The translations under genes were made by a program, and so were the position numbers. The notes below the pieces were generated by a model. It saw only the letters and a list, made by a program, of their open reading frames with translations. It was not told where the DNA came from and ran no database searches. DNA of 64,000 bases from Pseudorhodoferax sp. Leaf265 (GTDB lineage: Bacteria > Pseudomonadota > Gammaproteobacteria > Burkholderiales > Burkholderiaceae_C): assembly GCF_001422365.1 (NCBI RefSeq), contig NZ_LMMT01000019.1, positions 1,077-65,076 of the forward strand, in the 5' to 3' direction. Shown here in pieces: positions 35,468 through 45,487 of this stretch (its first letter is position 1; each line of letters starts with the position of its first letter).

Positions 35468-37234
35468 TCAAGCTACGGCGGAGCTCGTCCGCGGAGTGCG
35501 CCCCTCTCGTGCCCTGAGCGAGGCCACGCGCTTTCCATCGCTGGAGATCTCGACGCCGTAGGCTTCAAGAGCTGCGCTGGGGGAGACGAGGCCGTCGCGG
35601 ACATCCCGGAGCACCGCGTCGGGATCTCGGTCAAACGGCGAACCCCATCCCCCACCGGCTGCTGAGCTCATTGACAGACGAAATGGCCCCAGTTGCATGA
35701 GCCCGTACTGTGGGCACTCGACCGCCTGGCCACTGGCCGTTTCGATCAACTTCAGTTCGCCCTTCGCGCCCCAATCCCCACCGTTGACGCCACAGCCGGT
35801 CTGTCTGTGCAGTCCCTCACCTCTCGAATTGTTCTCCACAGGGACGAGCGTCTCGACCTCATAGTCCACACCCGGTCCTCCGCGGAACTCACCCGCGCCT
35901 GCGGCGTCGCATCGCATCTCTTGTCGGTGGATCTTGATAGGGTAGGCATGCTCATACCCCTCCACGTTCGGGATCGTCAGTCCACCCAGGGTCGTTTGGT
36001 GGCTGATCATGGAGAAACCGTCACGACCGTTGATGGCGCCCCCGCCTTGACTTGAGTGCCAGTGGTACAAGACGAACCTTTCTCCCGCAAGGTTCCTTCC
36101 ACTGGACACCGGGTACGACGACTTGCCCCAGCCTGCACAAGCGTTCTCTGGCTGGATTTTGGCCAGCGCATCCCAGCATGCGTTCATGATGTCTTGTGCA
36201 GGAAACATCGTGTTCATCGTCATCGGGGCAGGCGCCATAGCGTTGACGGTGGTTCCCTCCGGAGCCACGATGCTTACCGCTCTGAACGCGCCTTCGTTGC
36301 GCGGAATATCTTCTGGGAGAAAGGAGGCCAGGGCTACGTACACGCACGAATAGGTGTTTGCTAAGCTGCTGTTCTTGAATCCTCTGATCTGGGGCGACGT
36401 GCCGGTGAAGTCGAACGTGATGGTGTCTGACGACTTCGTCACCTTGACATGGGTTTCAACGTCGACCCGCGAGAAGCAGTCGTTGTCGCTCATGTCATAG
36501 CCTGTCCAAACGCCCTCCGGCATCTTCGCCAGCGCTTGACGCATGCGGCGATCTCCGTAGTTCAGCAGCTCGTCGAGATAGGCAAGGCCCTGCTCAAGAC
36601 CCAGTTCACCAATCACGGAAGCCATTCGGTCGGCGCCCACACGCGTCGTGCCCAGCATCGCACCCAAGTCGCCTTCCATCAGATCTGGGGTGCGCGAGTT
36701 CAACAGGAGCAGTCGCCACAAGTCGTCGCGCCGCTTGCCCTTTTCGATCAGACGCAGCACTGGTAATCGGATCCCTTCGTGGAAGATCTCTGTGGCAGCC
36801 GTGTTGTACGTGCCGGCCGCCCCGCCGCCGATGTCCGACTGGTGCGCCAGATTGCTCGAGAAGCCCACGTGCACGCCATCGACAAAGACAGGTTCAATCA
36901 TCTTCCAATCTGGAAGGTGGTTGCCACCCGCTTCGTAGGGGTCACTCAAAAGAAAGACATCGCCGGGATGAATGTCGCCGCCGAAGTCTCTGAGCACTGC
37001 CCGTACACCGAAGCCGCCGCCGCCCGAATGGATCGGTAGCCCATCGGCTTGGGCCACGGTAGAGCCGTGTCTGTCGCTTAGAAAGCAAGAGAAATCGTGG
37101 CTTTGGCTAAAGATCGGGCTGCGCGCGGTGCGCGTCATGATCGTGCCCATCTGCAACGTGATGTGGTTGAGCTGGCGCTGAAGAATGGCCAGCGCCACCG
37201 GATCGCACTTGAAGGATGTGACTGCAGTCATCAT
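35468..37234 (-). CDS. hyuB: Hydantoinase B / oxoprolinase-family subunit
   Basis: Large subunit of 588 aa of an ATP-dependent hydantoinase-like enzyme. FLLSDPYEAGGNHLPDWK and the GGGGFGVRAVL stretch near the N-terminus are family hallmarks. Together with HyuA it opens a five-membered ring lactam or hydantoin, or carboxylates a ketone, depending on subfamily. The start is the first of two tandem ATGs (MM). The gene follows hyuA with a 49-bp gap. Confidence 0.9.
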   Translation of the reverse strand: MMTAVTSFKCDPVALAILQRQLNHITLQMGTIMTRTARSPIFSQSHDFSCFLSDRHGSTVAQADGLPIHSGGGGFGVRAVLRDFGGDIHPGDVFLLSDPYEAGGNHLPDWKMIEPVFVDGVHVGFSSNLAHQSDIGGGAAGTYNTAATEIFHEGIRLPVLRLIEKGKRRDDLWRLLLLNSRTPDLMEGDLGAMLGTTRVGADRMASVIGELGLEQGLAYLDELLNYGDRRMRQALAKMPEGVWTGYDMSDNDCFSRVDVETHVKVTKSSDTITFDFTGTSPQIRGFKNSSLANTYSCVYVALASFLPEDIPRNEGAFRAVSIVAPEGTTVNAMAPAPMTMNTMFPAQDIMNACWDALAKIQPENACAGWGKSSYPVSSGRNLAGERFVLYHWHSSQGGGAINGRDGFSMISHQTTLGGLTIPNVEGYEHAYPIKIHRQEMRCDAAGAGEFRGGPGVDYEVETLVPVENNSRGEGLHRQTGCGVNGGDWGAKGELKLIETASGQAVECPQYGLMQLGPFRLSMSSAAGGGWGSPFDRDPDAVLRDVRDGLVSPSAALEAYGVEISSDGKRVASLRAREGRTPRTSSAVA

Positions 37235-37283
37235 TCTGTCCGTTTCCTATGTTGAATAGAGCTGTTGGTACGAGATAGCGACA

Positions 37284-39359
37284 TCAAGCGGATGCGTCGT
37301 CGTACGAGAGTCTGATGCTGTAATTGCCTGCGGGCGTGATCTCCAATGTGTCGTTCACCCCGATCGCAATCGTCGTCGTCACCTCTTCGATGATGGCAGG
37401 CCCCGCGAGCCTCTGACCACTCGAAAGCCCTCTTCCGTCGTAGACAGGAACGGACACGAATCCTTCCTTCTTGCCAACCCATACTTGGCGCCACTCGATT
37501 GGCATCGGCGCTTCACCCACCCGCGCGTTTTCATGGGATAGCAGCGGCGGAATCTTGCCCACGCCAGCGACCCGCAAGTTGACGACCTCGATTCGGCCAT
37601 TGTTCTGCGCGTAACCGTAGAGGCGAACGTACTCGCGTTCAAACTCTTGGCGGACTTCGATCGGATCGATTGCTGAGGTGGTCACTGCCACCGTGCGGTC
37701 TTGCCCGTAGTAGCGCAAGTCGTATTGGCGAACCAGCTTCACGTCTTTCCCGACAAACCCTTCGCTGGCAAGCAATGCGACCGCCTCAGCCTCCATCGCC
37801 TGGAACACTTCGCGCGCAGCATCCCATTGCGCGGCGGGCGCATCGAGGTTCTTGAGCCAGCTGCGGACGTAGTCGTGGCGGATGTCCGAGTTGCACATGC
37901 CGAATGCACAGAACACCCCAGCCAACCTGGGGACGTAGAGCCCTCCGCATCCCACCAAGCGCGCGGAGGCCGCACCGTGGAGTGGACCTGCCCCCCCTGC
38001 GGCAACCATCGTGAAGTTTCGTGGGTTGTAGCCACGTTCCAGCGTCGCCTTCTCTACCGCATGCTGAATGTGTTGCTCGACCAGCTGGATGATGCCGGCC
38101 GCCCCTTCTTCGACGCTAATCCCCAGAGGGCCCGCAACATGCTCTTGGACCGCGGCTCGCGCCTTCTCAAGGTCCAGCACAATGGCCCCGTTCGCGTAGG
38201 GGCCCGGCTTCAGGCGCCCGAGAATGAGTTGTGCGTCCGTGACGGTTGGTCGAGTCCCTCCTCTTCCATAGCAGGCGGGGCCGGGCGTCGAGCCTGCGCC
38301 CTCCGGCCCAGCCTTCAGCATCCCCGCGCTGTCGACGGAAGCGATCGTGCCGCCTCCAGCACCGACCGTGAGGATGTCAACCGCGGGGATCGCCATGTGG
38401 TACCCGTCGATCACGACTTGGTCGGTCATTGAGATTGCGCCGTTGTCCATGAGGGTCACGTCGCAGCTCGTGCCACCGACCTCGATGGCGACCAGTTGCG
38501 CCGCCTTGATGTCGTCTGCGTAGAACTTCAATGACCCTACGCCAGCAGCCGGGCCAGATAGGACCAACGTGACAGGTGAACTTGAGACAGCATCGATGCT
38601 GATGGCACCGCCGTTGGACTGGACCATCAGAAGTTCGCGCTTCAGGCCTCGCTCCTTCAGGTTGTTGCTCAAGCTGCTGAGGTATGGCACGACGCGTGGC
38701 GCGACATAGGCGTTCACCACCGTCGTCATGCAGCGCTCGTACTCGCCGACCACAGGTGCGACGTCGGAGGACAAGGTGATCCAGACGTTCGGAAGCAGTG
38801 CTTGCAGTTCTTCCTTCGCCGCCTGCTCGTGCGCAGGGTTGGCGTAAGAATGCATGAAACAGATGGCCACTGCAGCCACACCCTCCTCCTGGAACACCTT
38901 CGCGGCGCGCAGCACCCCATCTCGGTCGAACGCCGTCCGCTCCGAGCCGTCCGCTTCCAGACGGCCTCCGACCGGCAAGCGAAGGTACCGGGGCACCAAC
39001 ACGGGCGGGTTGGGCTTCCTGTGATCCCAAACGTCCTCACGGATACCTCTTCGGAACTCGAGCGAATCTCGAAATCCTTCCGTGACCAGCAGGCCAACCT
39101 TGGCGCCCTTTCCTTCAAGGAGCGTGTTGGTCGCCACGGTCGATCCGTGAACGAAGAGCTCGGTGTCCGCAAGGAGCTTCCCCACGCTGCAGCCAACGTA
39201 CTCGGCCGCTTTCTCTACCGCTGCGAGAACGCCGTCCGCCGGATTGGCACGAACCGAAGGAACCTTGAACGGGCGAATCTCGCTGCGACTGTCCACCAAC
39301 ACCAGGTCAGTGAATGTCCCTCCGATGTCCACACCAATGCGAAAAGGAGAAGCCAACAT
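37284..39359 (-). CDS. hyuA: Hydantoinase A / oxoprolinase-family subunit
   Basis: ATP-binding subunit of about 691 aa. The N-terminal ASKHA motif is RIGVDIGGTFTDLVLVD, followed by FVHGSTVATNTLLEGKGAK and a central VAAGGAGPLHG. The ATG at 39359 is preferred to the TTG at 39377 because AGAGAG lies seven bases before it. The substrate class (hydantoin, oxoproline, acetone-like or other) cannot be fixed by sequence alone. Confidence 0.91.
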   Translation of the reverse strand: MLASPFRIGVDIGGTFTDLVLVDSRSEIRPFKVPSVRANPADGVLAAVEKAAEYVGCSVGKLLADTELFVHGSTVATNTLLEGKGAKVGLLVTEGFRDSLEFRRGIREDVWDHRKPNPPVLVPRYLRLPVGGRLEADGSERTAFDRDGVLRAAKVFQEEGVAAVAICFMHSYANPAHEQAAKEELQALLPNVWITLSSDVAPVVGEYERCMTTVVNAYVAPRVVPYLSSLSNNLKERGLKRELLMVQSNGGAISIDAVSSSPVTLVLSGPAAGVGSLKFYADDIKAAQLVAIEVGGTSCDVTLMDNGAISMTDQVVIDGYHMAIPAVDILTVGAGGGTIASVDSAGMLKAGPEGAGSTPGPACYGRGGTRPTVTDAQLILGRLKPGPYANGAIVLDLEKARAAVQEHVAGPLGISVEEGAAGIIQLVEQHIQHAVEKATLERGYNPRNFTMVAAGGAGPLHGAASARLVGCGGLYVPRLAGVFCAFGMCNSDIRHDYVRSWLKNLDAPAAQWDAAREVFQAMEAEAVALLASEGFVGKDVKLVRQYDLRYYGQDRTVAVTTSAIDPIEVRQEFEREYVRLYGYAQNNGRIEVVNLRVAGVGKIPPLLSHENARVGEAPMPIEWRQVWVGKKEGFVSVPVYDGRGLSSGQRLAGPAIIEEVTTTIAIGVNDTLEITPAGNYSIRLSYDDASA

Positions 39360-39462
39360 ATGTATCTCTCTTGCCAACTGATTTCAAACAAAACTAGGCC
39401 CGCAGTCCTGATTGCGGTCGATCTCGCGCAGCGTCTGGATTCCCGCGCCCCGGCGGTCTACT

Positions 39463-41256
39463 TCAATGGTTGTCGCGGGGCAGTTGCTTGGCGATGCGCT
39501 GGTACCGAACCGCGGGCTCAAGGACCATGCCCGCATCCAACTGAGACATCGCACCTCGCTGAATTTCCTGCCACGGCGTTTGACTCTGTGGAACGGGATA
39601 ACCGCCGGCCGCGTCCAAGTGTGCCCGGCGCGCTTGCATCTCGGCGTCCGTTAGCAGGACGTCGACACGGCACACGTTAAAGTCGATACGGAGTTTGTCC
39701 CCGCTTCGCAACAACGCCAGGTTGCCGCCTGCGGCCGCTTCTGGCGACGCGTTGAGGATGGATGGAGATCCTGACGTACCAGATTGCCGCCCGTCGCCTA
39801 AACATGGCAGGGATGTGATCCCACGCTTCAGCAGCGCAGCGGGTGGCTGCATGTTGACGACTTCAGCGGAACCGGGATACCCCACCGGGCCAGCGCCGCG
39901 CATCACAAGGGCGCAGTGTTCGTCTGCGCCCAGGTCCGGGTCTTCGATACGCGCATGGTAGTCCTCAGGGCCGTCGAACACGATCGCCCGCACCACGAAA
40001 GCCATGGGGTCCTCAGCGTTGCTCAGATAGCGACCGCGGAACTCCTCAGAGATGCCACTGGTCTTTAGGATGGCTGAGTCGAACAGGTTTCCTTGCATTA
40101 CAAGGAAGCCAGCATTGGTGATCAGCGGATCCGCCAGCGGACGAATGACCTGATCGTTGAGGATCGCCGCGCCTTCCAAGTTCTCGCGCACCGTTCGACC
40201 GTTTGCGGTGATCAAGTCGGCATGCAGAAGCCCGCCTTCCAGCAGCTGTTGCATGACAGCAAGTAGACCCCCAGCGCGGTAGTAGTCCTCGCAAAGATAC
40301 TCACCCGTCGGTTGCAAATTGACCAGAAGCGGCACCCCATAGCCGATCCTCTGCCATTCGCGCAGCGGCAGATCCACTCCGAGATGACGTGCCAGCGCCG
40401 TCAGATGAACGGGTGCGTTGGTGGAACCGCCGATCGCAGAGTTGACGACGATGGCGTTCTCAAACGCCTGGCGGTTCATGATGTCGGAGGGTTTGAGGTC
40501 CTCGCGGACCATGTCGACGATGCGACATCCGGTGTCGTAGGCGCTTTGCGCCCGTTGCCTGTACGGTGCAGGAATGGCAGCGCTGCCCGGCAAGCTCATG
40601 CCAAGCGCCTCAGCCAGCGCGTTCATTGTCGAAGCAGTGCCCATGGTGTTGCAGTGGCCCACTGACGGCGCTGCCTCAGAGACAATGTCGATGAACTGCC
40701 GATAGTCGATGGCGCCGGCCGCGTGATCTTTGCGGGCTTCCCAAAGGACGACCCCTGAGCCGACCCGCTTCTCCCCATTCCAACCGTTGAGCATCGGCCC
40801 CCCATTGAGCAAGATCGCCGGTATGTCAACGGTCGCGGCACCCATGAGCAGGGCGGGCGTCGTCTTGTCGCATCCGCCCAACAGCACAACGCCGTCGATG
40901 GGATAGCCATGAAGAATCTCGACCAGGGTCAGGTACTGCAGATTGCGGTCCAGCCCCGCGGTCGGCCGCTTCAGCGTCTCCTGAATCGGGTGCACCGGAA
41001 ACTCAAAAGGTACGCCTCCAGAGGCAATGATTCCGTCGCGCACCCGCTTTGCGAGCTCAAGATGGTGGCGGTTGCAAGGCGCGATGTCGGAGCCGGTTTG
41101 CGCTATGCCGATGATTGGTCTTCCCGAGCGAAGTTCAGCGCGAGTGAAGCCGAAGTTGAACTGCCGCTCCAAGTAGAGCGCGGTCATCCCGGGATTGTGT
41201 TGGTTGTCGAACCATTGACGGGACCGTAGCGGTTTGGACGAATCGTTCGCGTTCAT
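39463..41256 (-). CDS. IlvD/EDD-family dehydratase (sugar-acid type)
   Basis: Fe-S dehydratase of about 597 aa that converts an aldonic acid to a 2-keto-3-deoxy acid. The three cluster cysteines are in [24 protein letters not shown] and [14 protein letters not shown]. The long C-terminal part ending PRDNH and the QWFDN N-terminus resemble pentonate/arabonate dehydratases more than the biosynthetic IlvD. The start at 41256 is preferred over 41271 because of the AAGAG spacing. It lies upstream of hyuA by 103 bp. Confidence 0.92.
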   Translation of the reverse strand: MNANDSSKPLRSRQWFDNQHNPGMTALYLERQFNFGFTRAELRSGRPIIGIAQTGSDIAPCNRHHLELAKRVRDGIIASGGVPFEFPVHPIQETLKRPTAGLDRNLQYLTLVEILHGYPIDGVVLLGGCDKTTPALLMGAATVDIPAILLNGGPMLNGWNGEKRVGSGVVLWEARKDHAAGAIDYRQFIDIVSEAAPSVGHCNTMGTASTMNALAEALGMSLPGSAAIPAPYRQRAQSAYDTGCRIVDMVREDLKPSDIMNRQAFENAIVVNSAIGGSTNAPVHLTALARHLGVDLPLREWQRIGYGVPLLVNLQPTGEYLCEDYYRAGGLLAVMQQLLEGGLLHADLITANGRTVRENLEGAAILNDQVIRPLADPLITNAGFLVMQGNLFDSAILKTSGISEEFRGRYLSNAEDPMAFVVRAIVFDGPEDYHARIEDPDLGADEHCALVMRGAGPVGYPGSAEVVNMQPPAALLKRGITSLPCLGDGRQSGTSGSPSILNASPEAAAGGNLALLRSGDKLRIDFNVCRVDVLLTDAEMQARRAHLDAAGGYPVPQSQTPWQEIQRGAMSQLDAGMVLEPAVRYQRIAKQLPRDNH

Positions 41257-41363
41257 TGAACACTCTTTCATCTGTATCGTGTCTGAGTTGGATAGGGCAA
41301 GGCGGGCGCCGCTTACGGTGGGAGCCTGGAGTTGGCCGCAGGTAGGTGGGCGTGCACGCGCGC

Positions 41364-42338
41364 TCAGTAAAGTCCGCGCTCCCGGGACTGCAACCGGACC
41401 AGTCCAAGCATCGCGTCCACGAATGGCGTCGGCTCATCCACGAGGCGCGCCACCTCGGTGACCGATGTCACCAACGCGTCGATCTCCAGAGGCCGCCTCG
41501 CCTCAACGTCTTGCAACATGGAGCTCTTGAACGCCCCAAGTGATCTGAGCAGGTCATGGCGGTCCTGCGGCGTTTCTTTGATCTCGATGCCGAGACGGGC
41601 GCCCACTCGCTTGGCTTCTTCCATGACGCTCGCGGCAAAGCGCCAGACGAGCTCGTCGCCGATGATGCGATCGATGGTGGCGCCGGTGAGCGCGCTGATG
41701 GGGTTGATGGTCAGGTTCCCCCACAACTTGTACCAAGTCGGCGACTGGATGAAAGCCGACAGGTGGGTTTCACACCCTGCTCGCTGCAAGACCTCTCCAA
41801 GTCTCTCGACCCTTTGCGACACGCCTCCGGTCGGTTCGCCGATGTACAGCGCCTTGCCGGCATGGTGCCTTACGACACCGGGCGCATCGAGCTGGCAGCT
41901 TGCATGGACGACGCATCCGATCACGTGCTCCATGGGAATCGCGTTCGCGATGAGTCCACCAGGATCTACGGACTGCAGTCCCGTCCGCGCAAGCGGACCC
42001 TTGATGCCTTGAAAGAACCACCATGGCAGGCCGTTCATAGCGGTAAGCACCATGGTGTCAGCGCCAACTAGGGATCCAAGGGATCGAGCAACGTCCAACA
42101 GCGAGGGGGCCTTTACAGCGATCACGACCAGGTCTTGGGCACCAAGGTTCGCTGGATCGTCTGTGGCGTTGACCCGCACGCGCACGGTCCGCCCCTCTTG
42201 GTTGAGCGTCAGCCCTTCATGCTGCAGCACCTGTAGCGTGCGACCGCGCGCCACCGCGCTCACCTCCGCGCCAGATTCTGCAAGCAGGGCGCCCAGCCAT
42301 CCGCCGATGGCACCAACGCCGTAGATGGTTACCTTCAT
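41364..42338 (-). CDS. Ketopantoate-reductase-like (ApbA/PanE-fold) dehydrogenase
   Basis: NADPH-binding protein of about 324 aa. The Rossmann motif [17 protein letters not shown] and the substrate region [18 protein letters not shown] (with the expected Lys and Asn) place it in the ApbA/PanE fold. Because it is embedded in a degradation cluster, it likely reduces or oxidises a pathway intermediate rather than making pantoate. Confidence 0.85.
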   Translation of the reverse strand: MKVTIYGVGAIGGWLGALLAESGAEVSAVARGRTLQVLQHEGLTLNQEGRTVRVRVNATDDPANLGAQDLVVIAVKAPSLLDVARSLGSLVGADTMVLTAMNGLPWWFFQGIKGPLARTGLQSVDPGGLIANAIPMEHVIGCVVHASCQLDAPGVVRHHAGKALYIGEPTGGVSQRVERLGEVLQRAGCETHLSAFIQSPTWYKLWGNLTINPISALTGATIDRIIGDELVWRFAASVMEEAKRVGARLGIEIKETPQDRHDLLRSLGAFKSSMLQDVEARRPLEIDALVTSVTEVARLVDEPTPFVDAMLGLVRLQSRERGLY

Positions 42339-42437
42339 ACCAACTCCATGTAGCCTCGTGCGCACCAAACTGGAGGTGTCCGTGAAGAACTTCCTGGTGG
42401 GGCCGCTGATGCAGCGGCCGCGACGTGACAGATTTGT

Positions 42438-43454
42438 TCAGTGCCGTGCAGCTTCGGCAGCCTTGATCAACTTGTCAGTCCACTCTTTGCTGACCGAGGT
42501 TTCCAGGTACTTGCGCACCGGAGGTTGGGCCACCGCGCGGAACCGATCGATCTCAGCCGGCGTGAGCTCGGTCACTGTCATCCCTTTGCTCGACAGCACC
42601 TCTTTCGCAGACATGTCCAGCTCGCGGGCGATGTCCCGGTGGATCTTGATGGCGATCTGGCTGCCCTCATCCAGCGCCGCCTTCTCGACTGGCGTCAAAC
42701 CCTTGTAGAACCGATCGTTGACCAAGTAGGCGAACTGGCCGTACACATGGCCGTCCAGCGTAACGTGTTTCTGGGATTGGTACAGGCTGGCCGAAAGGAT
42801 CGTCATGACCGCGTTCTCTTGACCATCGGCCGTTCCCTGCGCGAGCGCCGTCGGGGTTTCACTCCAATCGATGGCGGTGGGACTGGCGCCGAACGCGTTG
42901 ATCATCTCGATGAAAACGGGACTGGGTTGAACACGGATCTTGAGACCTTTCAAGTCTTCTGGTGTCTTGATTGGGCGCTTGGAGTTGGTGAAGTGACGCA
43001 AGCCATTGTCAGCAAATCCTTCCAGCCGGATTCCCGTCTTCTTTAGGAAGTCATCTCCCAGCGCCTTACCGAACTCGCCGTCCAACACTTTGTACGCATG
43101 GGCATGGCTGTCGAAGACAAACGGCATTCCAAAGATGTTGAAGTTCTTGTAGATGCTGGAGATTCCTCCCTCGTGCACCGTGGCGTACTGCACGCTGCCC
43201 AGTCGCAGCCCCTCCATGATCTGCTGTGCAGTGCCGAGCTGACCCGCCGGGTAGATCTGCACCTTCAATGAGCCATTGGTCTTCTTCTCGACGTGCTCTT
43301 TGAATGCGACAGCGGCGGCGTGGTTTGACATTTCCATCTTGGCGGGATGGAAATGCGCGTATCGGATGATCTTCTCTGCTTGCGCGGGGAAGGACGCGAA
43401 GGCGGACAACATTGCCGTACAGAGCACGGCACGCATGGCGTAGGCGACTTTCAT
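42438..43454 (-). CDS. dctP: TRAP transporter solute receptor (DctP)
   Basis: Periplasmic binding protein of about 338 aa. A Sec signal (MRAVLCTAMLSAFASFPAQA) ends around residue 25, and mature sequence starts EKIIRYAHFHPAKM. KGLKIRVQPSPVFIEM and the ETPTALAQGTADGQEN motif with the conserved Arg are typical of DctP, which binds a carboxylate. It is followed by KPR and dehydratase genes, so a carboxylic acid of that pathway is the likely cargo. Confidence 0.93.
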   Translation of the reverse strand: MKVAYAMRAVLCTAMLSAFASFPAQAEKIIRYAHFHPAKMEMSNHAAAVAFKEHVEKKTNGSLKVQIYPAGQLGTAQQIMEGLRLGSVQYATVHEGGISSIYKNFNIFGMPFVFDSHAHAYKVLDGEFGKALGDDFLKKTGIRLEGFADNGLRHFTNSKRPIKTPEDLKGLKIRVQPSPVFIEMINAFGASPTAIDWSETPTALAQGTADGQENAVMTILSASLYQSQKHVTLDGHVYGQFAYLVNDRFYKGLTPVEKAALDEGSQIAIKIHRDIARELDMSAKEVLSSKGMTVTELTPAEIDRFRAVAQPPVRKYLETSVSKEWTDKLIKAAEAARH

Positions 43455-43488
43455 TTCAACGTTCCTTTCGGTGGGGGATTGAGAACGG

Positions 43489-44775
43489 TCAGTGGGTGTA
43501 GCCCATGAGACCCGGCAGCCAGGTGGAGAGACCTGGGAAGAATGTGAGCATGGCAAGAACCACCATGAGCGCGCCAAAGATGGGCATGGCCTCGCGGGTC
43601 ATCGGCCCCATCTTGACGCCAGACACCGATGAGGTCACGAACAGCAGGCTTCCAACAGGTGGAGTGACCATTCCAATCGTCAAGTTGATGATGCAGACGA
43701 TGGCCATCTGTAGTGGCTCGATCCCAGCGGCATCTACCATGGGAGACAGGATCGGCACGGTGATCATGATGCCCGGCAGCGGCTCAATGAATATGCCGAC
43801 CAGAAGCAGTAGGACGTTGATGGCGATCAGCAGTGCAAGCGGCGAAAGGTGGAACTGGGCGATCCATGCAGCGACGTCTTGGGGGATCTGGCTGATGGTG
43901 AGAACCCATGCGAACACTGCCGAGGTGGCAACGATCAGCAAGATCGAAGCCGTCATGAGCGCCGTTCGGAAGATCATGCTGGGCAGCATGTCGAAGCGCA
44001 ACGTCCGGTACACGAAGCGCCCAACGATGAGCGCGTACAGCACCGCGGCGGCGGATGCCTCGGTTGGCGTGAAGACCCCAGAGTGAATGCCACCAAGGAT
44101 GATGACCGGGAGCATCAACGCAGGCACCGAGTTGAGGAAAAGTCGGAGGGTCGATGTCCCGTCGTTCACCAACGTGCTTCGATAGTTGCGACGGGTGCTG
44201 ATGATCTGGTTCACGGCCGCAATCGCCGCTGCGATCAACAGACCTGGGACGATGCCAGCCATGAACAAGCCTGAGATCGTCACGCTTGTGTCGGTCATCG
44301 CATAGACGATCATGATGATGGACGGCGGGATGACGGGCCCCACGATGGCGGAGCAAGCGGTAAGCGCCGCTGCGTACGACTCGCTGTAGCCGGCCTTTTT
44401 CATCATCTTGATCAGGATCGCGCCCGGGCCGGCTGCATCTGCCAGTGCTGAGCCGCTGATGCCCGAGAAGATGACCGAAGTCAACACGTTGGCGTGACCC
44501 AAGCCGCCGCGACGGTTTCCTACAAGGCGCGCGGCGAACTTCAGCAGTACGTCCGTCATCGCGCCGCCGGACATGATCTCTGCCGCCAAGATGAAGAACG
44601 GGATGGCCATCAGCGGGAAGCTGTCAATGGCACCGAACATGTTCTGGACGACCACCAAGCCGGGCAAGTCCGGCTGCCAAAGGATGGCAACAAATCCCCC
44701 AATCAGCATGGCGAAGGCGATGGGCACGCCCAGCGCCATCAACGCGACGAAGGTCAGTGAAAGGATGAGGCTCAT
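43489..44775 (-). CDS. dctM: TRAP transporter large permease (DctM)
   Basis: Inner-membrane permease of 428 aa with about 12 hydrophobic helices. The SGISGSALADAAGPGAI motif and the VIPPSIIMIVYAMTD helix are diagnostic for DctM. It uses the sodium or proton gradient to move the DctP-delivered acid. It lies 34 bp before dctP and 12 bp after dctQ. Confidence 0.94.
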   Translation of the reverse strand: MSLILSLTFVALMALGVPIAFAMLIGGFVAILWQPDLPGLVVVQNMFGAIDSFPLMAIPFFILAAEIMSGGAMTDVLLKFAARLVGNRRGGLGHANVLTSVIFSGISGSALADAAGPGAILIKMMKKAGYSESYAAALTACSAIVGPVIPPSIIMIVYAMTDTSVTISGLFMAGIVPGLLIAAAIAAVNQIISTRRNYRSTLVNDGTSTLRLFLNSVPALMLPVIILGGIHSGVFTPTEASAAAVLYALIVGRFVYRTLRFDMLPSMIFRTALMTASILLIVATSAVFAWVLTISQIPQDVAAWIAQFHLSPLALLIAINVLLLLVGIFIEPLPGIMITVPILSPMVDAAGIEPLQMAIVCIINLTIGMVTPPVGSLLFVTSSVSGVKMGPMTREAMPIFGALMVVLAMLTFFPGLSTWLPGLMGYTH

Positions 44776-44787
44776 GTCAGTGCCTTC

Positions 44788-45306
44788 TTAGATCGCTTGG
44801 GGGTCGAAACCTTCGACCTTGTCCCAGCTGCCAGTGGTGACCCAACTTCTGGCGACAAGCGCCAAGTGAACAAGCATCAGAAGTGCTCCGATCGGCATCG
44901 CCATATAGATCAGGCCGTACGAGATGCCTAGAACCGGAGTCTCCTGCCCCCAAGCAAAGTCCACGTACTCAACTCCCAGCCAAGTGACCGCGAGCAACGT
45001 GAAGGACACGATGCACACGATGGCAGAACGGATGCTTCTGGCTACCGCAGGCTTCACAGCTCCTGCAAGCGAATCGACGGCGATGTGACCACCCACCCGC
45101 AACGCCAGTCCGCAGCCCAGCATGGCAGACCAGATCATCAAGTAGCGGCTGACCTCTTCCACCCAAGTGAGCGAGTAGGAGAAAAGGTACCGAGCGATCA
45201 CGTTGCCGATCACAAGAACAACCGTGATGCCGAGCATCGCCACGACGACCCATCGATTGACCTCGATCAGGCGTCGCTCCCAAACGCCAATCGTGCGTGT
45301 GTTCAT
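44788..45306 (-). CDS. dctQ: TRAP transporter small permease (DctQ)
   Basis: Small membrane subunit of about 172 aa with four helices (NRWVVVAMLGITVVLVIGNV, SLTWVEEVSRYLMIWSAMLG and two more). The EEVSRYLMIW segment is characteristic. Start choice is uncertain: ATG at 45306 or ATG at 45333 (nine residues longer). It is the first of the three TRAP genes. It lies about 180 bp after the aminotransferase gene. Confidence 0.92.
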   Translation of the reverse strand: MNTRTIGVWERRLIEVNRWVVVAMLGITVVLVIGNVIARYLFSYSLTWVEEVSRYLMIWSAMLGCGLALRVGGHIAVDSLAGAVKPAVARSIRSAIVCIVSFTLLAVTWLGVEYVDFAWGQETPVLGISYGLIYMAMPIGALLMLVHLALVARSWVTTGSWDKVEGFDPQAI

Positions 45307-45487
45307 CGCGATCTCAATACCTGTAGTTGTCATGGTTGTACCGGCGAGCAAGAACCTGGCGCAGCAAGGAGCCAGTGCGGCGGCTCGAGGTGCATAGGTC
45401 GGATGTTGAACATGTGATGAAGCACCCAGGCGCCAGCAGACGGCAAGTCGCAAGAGCAAGCATCTGCGATGCTGGGTGGATGCAGGG

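Noticed and set aside
39463-41256. Assignment as biosynthetic dihydroxy-acid dehydratase IlvD
   Set aside because: The length, C-terminus and catabolic neighbours match sugar-acid dehydratases, and the rest of the ilv genes are absent.
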